Below are positions 5,361 to 7,540 of a stretch of 7,540 nucleotides of DNA, one piece after another. Each line of letters begins with the position of its first letter. The stretch's first letter is position 1. The notes under the pieces are model-generated. The model did no database searches. It was not told where the DNA came from and worked only from the letters and a program-made list of their open reading frames with translations. Made by a program: the position numbers and the translations under genes. Source of the DNA: Bacteroidota bacterium (lineage in GTDB: Bacteria; Bacteroidota; Bacteroidia; Flavobacteriales; Flavobacteriaceae); NCBI GenBank assembly GCA_023427845.1, contig JAEYZX010000170.1, forward strand, positions 1-7,540, written 5' to 3'.

Positions 5361-5813
5361 CTATTTTAAGGTTTTTACATATTGATGGACTTCATCAGCT
5401 AGACGCGGATTGGCTTTAACTAAATTTTCAAGTGTGTTGAGGTGCGTCTCATATTCCTGCTGATTGTTGTTTTTTAGCGCGGCATATGCTCCATTAATGG
5501 CAGCACTAAATGCGCTGTCGTTTTTGTTTCTTAAAAATGAATTCACTGAATTGACCTTGGCATCGCTGCGTCTTACAATAAGTTCGTATTCACTCGCCGA
5601 AACCCTTCCTATTACATTTTCAAGACATTTGCAGCTGCTGAACATTCCGATAATGCAGGTACACGCAGGCACAGATGATCCGGGGCATTTAATCCTACAT
5701 TCGCCCAGCAGGCAATCAGATGAACAAGAAGAGATCGTCGAATTTTTTTCGGTTTGCCCGAAAGACGTTGCAAATACTAGAAATGCGGTGCAGAGTAATA
5801 ATAAATTTTTCAT
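5361..5813 (-). CDS. Exported 8-cysteine protein, unknown function
   Basis: A 150-residue protein starting with a signal peptide (KNLLLLCTAFLVFATSFGQ, cleavage probably after residue 19 or 20). The mature N-terminus packs eight cysteines into residues 30-63, at 30, 34, 39, 43, 51, 53, 61 and 63. The spacing is C-x3-C-x4-C-x3-C-x7-C-x-C-x7-C-x-C, so its second half repeats a C-x7-C-x-C unit. Residues about 70-150 have no cysteine and look all-helical (ASEYELIVRRSDAKVNSVNS, FSAAINGAYAALKNNNQQEY, LNTLENLVKAN, ADEVHQYVKTL). This suggests a disulfide-knotted or metal-binding head on a helical stalk. I know no matching family. It is first in the minus-strand cluster, 6 bases before the membrane-protein gene. 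The promoter should lie between 5814 and 5955. Confidence 0.85.
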   Translation of the reverse strand: MKNLLLLCTAFLVFATSFGQTEKNSTISSCSSDCLLGECRIKCPGSSVPACTCIIGMFSSCKCLENVIGRVSASEYELIVRRSDAKVNSVNSFLRNKNDSAFSAAINGAYAALKNNNQQEYETHLNTLENLVKANPRLADEVHQYVKTLK

Positions 5814-5955
5814 GGCTTATAAATTAAAAGATTAGACTAACTGATTCTCGTAATCAGCATAGTAAAGCTATCACTCTTTCTTAACCAAACTTTATAGTTT
5901 TTCTGTACAAATAGTTAATCCAAATAATTAACTTGAATCGACAATAGGACATCAG
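5814..5955. other. Divergent intergenic region between the exported-protein cluster and the phosphatase
   Basis: This 142-base AT-rich region must start transcription both ways. Partial Bacteroidota-like boxes occur: plus strand TAGTTTTT at 5895-5902, and minus strand TATAAAGTTTG at 5896-5886, which is one base too widely spaced for TAnnTTTG. Neither has a well-placed -33 box. Several TTAA/AATTA tracts lie at 5913-5932. No small reading frame is supported. Confidence 0.45.
5841..5857 (-). promoter_or_regulatory. Inverted repeat in the leader of the exported-protein cluster
   Basis: CTGATT (5841-5846) and AATCAG (5852-5857) are exact reverse complements around five bases. It lies 28 to 44 bases upstream of the ATG at 5813, within the likely leader. 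It could be an operator or a weak leader hairpin; 6 bp in AT-rich DNA is not strong evidence. Confidence 0.3.
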
Positions 5956-6681
5956 ATGAAACGAAATTTAGTTGTGGGCGACATCCACGGAGGTTTAAAG
6001 GCAGTCAGGCAAGTATTTGAACGGGCGAAAGTCACGAGCGATGACAAACTTATTTTCCTTGGCGATTATGTGGATGGATGGAGCGAATCGCCACAGGTCA
6101 TCGATTATTTAATGAAACTCGAACAATCGCACAATTGCGTCTTTATTCGCGGCAATCACGATGATTTGTTGATGGACTGGCTTCGCGGAAAAGACAACGA
6201 ATTGTGGTACCATCATGGCGGAGAATCGACAGTCGTTGCGTATTCAACGGTTCCGATTGAAGTCAAAAAGTGCCATATCGACTTTCTTTCCAAATTGGAT
6301 AATTATCATCTGGACGACAACAACCGGTTGTATGTCCACGCAGGCTTTACGAACATGCACGGAATCGATCATGAGTACTATCCGCGGTTGCTTTTTTGGG
6401 AACGCACGCTATGGGAAACTGCGCTGGCTTTGGACAAAAACATGGATTGCAGTGACCCGCAATTTCCAAAGCGACTGAATCTTTACAAAGAAATCTACAT
6501 CGGGCACACTCCCGTAACACGAATTGGCAAGACTATTCCCGTACAAATGGCTAACGTATGGAATATTGATACAGGCGCCGCATTTAAAGGCCCGCTTTCA
6601 ATTATCGATGTTGATTCGAAAGAATTTTGGCAGAGCGACCCATTGCCGGAATTGTATCCGCTTGAACGCGGACGGAACTAA
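5956..6681 (+). CDS. PPP-family metallophosphoesterase (serine/threonine phosphatase or ApaH/PrpE-like)
   Basis: A 241-residue cytoplasmic dinuclear-metal phosphoesterase, full length for small bacterial PPP enzymes. Metal and catalytic motifs are all visible: GDIHG (8-12, D9 and H11), GDYVDGW (36-42, D37 and D40), GNHD (66-69, N67 and H68), VHAGF (127-131, H128) and GHTP (183-186, H184). A late DTGAAFKGPLS (206-216) is the usual closing strand. Such enzymes hydrolyse phosphoserine/threonine or phosphotyrosine proteins, or dinucleoside tetraphosphates; the sequence alone does not separate these. The YVDGW variant in place of the usual YVDRG is seen in Bacteroidota members as far as I remember. 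The gene stands alone, divergent from the exported-protein cluster and convergent with the ALDH gene. Confidence 0.93.
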   Translation: MKRNLVVGDIHGGLKAVRQVFERAKVTSDDKLIFLGDYVDGWSESPQVIDYLMKLEQSHNCVFIRGNHDDLLMDWLRGKDNELWYHHGGESTVVAYSTVPIEVKKCHIDFLSKLDNYHLDDNNRLYVHAGFTNMHGIDHEYYPRLLFWERTLWETALALDKNMDCSDPQFPKRLNLYKEIYIGHTPVTRIGKTIPVQMANVWNIDTGAAFKGPLSIIDVDSKEFWQSDPLPELYPLERGRN

Positions 6682-6683
6682 AA

Positions 6684-6707
6684 AAGCCGCTTCGTTTGAA
6701 GCGGCTT
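6684..6707. terminator. Bidirectional intrinsic terminator between phosphatase and ALDH
   Basis: AAGCCGCTTC (6684-6693) and GAAGCGGCTT (6698-6707) pair perfectly over 10 bp with a GTTT loop. On the minus strand GGC is followed by six Ts (6685-6680), a good terminator for the ALDH gene. On the plus strand the tail is weaker (TTCATTTATT) but plausible for the phosphatase, whose stop lies 2 bases before the stem. Confidence 0.9.
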
Positions 6708-6725
6708 CATTTATTGAAATTAAAT

Positions 6726-7540
6726 TTACAGATCAAATTTTATTCCCTGTGCCAATGGAAGGCTGGTAGTATAGTTGATCGTATTGGTTTGTCTTCTCAT
6801 GTAGATCTTCCATGCATCTGAACCTGATTCGCGACCGCCACCGGTATCTTTTTCACCACCAAATGCGCCGCCGATTTCAGCTCCTGATGTACCTATATTT
6901 ACATTTGCGATTCCACAATCAGAACCTGCAACGGAAAGGAATTTTTCTGCTTCACGAAGATTGTTGGTCATGATCGCAGACGAAAGCCCTTGTGCAACGC
7001 CATTCTGTATTTCGATTGCATTGTCGACTTCGCCTGAATATTTCAACAGATACAGCACCGGTGCAAATGTTTCGTGCTGCACGATTTCAAAATGACCTTC
7101 CGCTTCTGCAATTGCAGGTTTTACATAGCAACCGCTTTCATATCCATCGCCTGAAAGCACGCCACCTTCAACAATCAATTTTCCGCCTTCTTCGACAACT
7201 TTTTTAAGCGCATTTTGATATCCTGCAACCGCGTCAGTATCGATCAGTGGACCAACATGGTTATTTTGATCAAGCGGATTTCCAATTTTGAGTTGGCCGT
7301 ATGCTGAAACTATCGCATCACGGACTTTATCATAAATGCTTTCGTGGATGATAAGCCTGCGTGTTGAAGTACAGCGTTGACCTGCAGTTCCGACAGCGCC
7401 GAAAACCGCACCAATGACTGTCATCTTGATATCGGCATCAGGTGTCACGATAATTGCGTTGTTTCCGCCAAGTTCCAACAATGTTTTTCCGAGGCGGCCT
7501 GCAACTGCCTGAGCAACGATTTTGCCCATTCGTGTTGATC
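6726..7540 (-). CDS. amaB: ALDH7-family aldehyde dehydrogenase, probable L-piperidine-6-carboxylate dehydrogenase, C-terminal part
   Basis: About 270 C-terminal residues of a roughly 510-residue enzyme; the 5' half lies beyond the right edge. The frame stays open to the edge, where STRMGK corresponds to the conserved 'FTGSTxxGK', so the Met at 7529 is internal. Counting from that Met, the general base is E19 in LELGGNNA and the nucleophile is C53 in GTAGQRCTSTRR. ETFAPVLY, QGLSSAI, the NVNIGTSGAEIGGAFGGEK segment and GGGRESGSDAWK follow, and the end is NYTTSLPLAQGIKFDL. NN after LELGG, the SGAEIGGAFGGEK segment and LPLAQGIKF are specific hallmarks of ALDH7 (human ALDH7A1, bacterial piperideine-6-carboxylate dehydrogenases), which oxidise alpha-aminoadipate semialdehyde in lysine catabolism using NAD+. 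The symbol follows the Pseudomonas usage. It ends at a bidirectional terminator. Confidence 0.92.
   Translation of the reverse strand, partial: STRMGKIVAQAVAGRLGKTLLELGGNNAIIVTPDADIKMTVIGAVFGAVGTAGQRCTSTRRLIIHESIYDKVRDAIVSAYGQLKIGNPLDQNNHVGPLIDTDAVAGYQNALKKVVEEGGKLIVEGGVLSGDGYESGCYVKPAIAEAEGHFEIVQHETFAPVLYLLKYSGEVDNAIEIQNGVAQGLSSAIMTNNLREAEKFLSVAGSDCGIANVNIGTSGAEIGGAFGGEKDTGGGRESGSDAWKIYMRRQTNTINYTTSLPLAQGIKFDL

Noticed and set aside
5464..5835. 123-residue plus-strand open frame opposite the 8-cysteine gene
   Set aside because: Antisense shadow; the minus-strand frame has a proper signal peptide, a regular cysteine pattern and fits the operon spacing.
5886..5924. Minus-strand Bacteroidota promoter with TTTG boxes and TATAAAGTTTG
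   Set aside because: The -7-like box has a 3-base rather than 2-base spacer, and the candidate upstream TTTG boxes are 13 or 26 bases away, neither near the usual spacing.

Overview
The window looks like chromosomal DNA of a Bacteroidota bacterium, most likely a Flavobacterium or close relative. The protein sequences have that character, start codons lack obvious Shine-Dalgarno sequences, the base composition is moderately AT-rich, and an intergenic element at about 2012-2116 resembles a structured repeat I remember from Flavobacteriaceae (probably the Flavo-1 RNA motif). No insertion sequence, phage gene, tRNA, rRNA or CRISPR array is visible.

Layout. (1) 1-151, minus: the N-terminal 50 codons of a MoxR-type AAA+ ATPase running off the left edge. 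(2) 152-371: a divergent intergenic region. (3) 372-2005, plus: a tight two-gene unit of a YdhF-like aldo/keto reductase and a YdfG-like short-chain dehydrogenase, 11 bases apart. (4) 2012-2116: a Flavo-1-like structured element with a near-perfect 21-bp central hairpin. It ends about 10 bases before the next gene. (5) 2127-3275, plus: a protein with an N-terminal Schlafen AlbA_2-type domain and a C-terminal half I do not recognise, closed by a hairpin terminator. (6) 3468-5813, minus: a four-gene cluster of envelope or exported proteins of unknown function. In transcription order these are an 8-cysteine secreted protein, a two-helix membrane protein, a secreted protein with a C-x6-C motif, and a 376-residue exported helical protein. 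A strong hairpin terminator follows. (7) 5956-6681, plus: a PPP-type metallophosphoesterase. (8) 6726-7540, minus: the C-terminal half of an ALDH7-family aldehyde dehydrogenase (probable L-piperidine-6-carboxylate / alpha-aminoadipate semialdehyde dehydrogenase) running off the right edge. A bidirectional terminator separates it from the phosphatase.

How the genes relate. The two oxidoreductases are probably cotranscribed and both reduce or oxidise small carbonyl/hydroxyl metabolites with NADP(H). The AlbA_2 gene is downstream on the same strand but separated by the structured element. The four-gene minus-strand cluster is the least explained part and the best candidate for an undescribed system. 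Three of its four products carry clear signal peptides, the fourth is a small membrane protein, junctions are 6, 85 and 2 bases, and a hairpin lies in the one large junction. The phosphatase and ALDH look like ordinary housekeeping genes.
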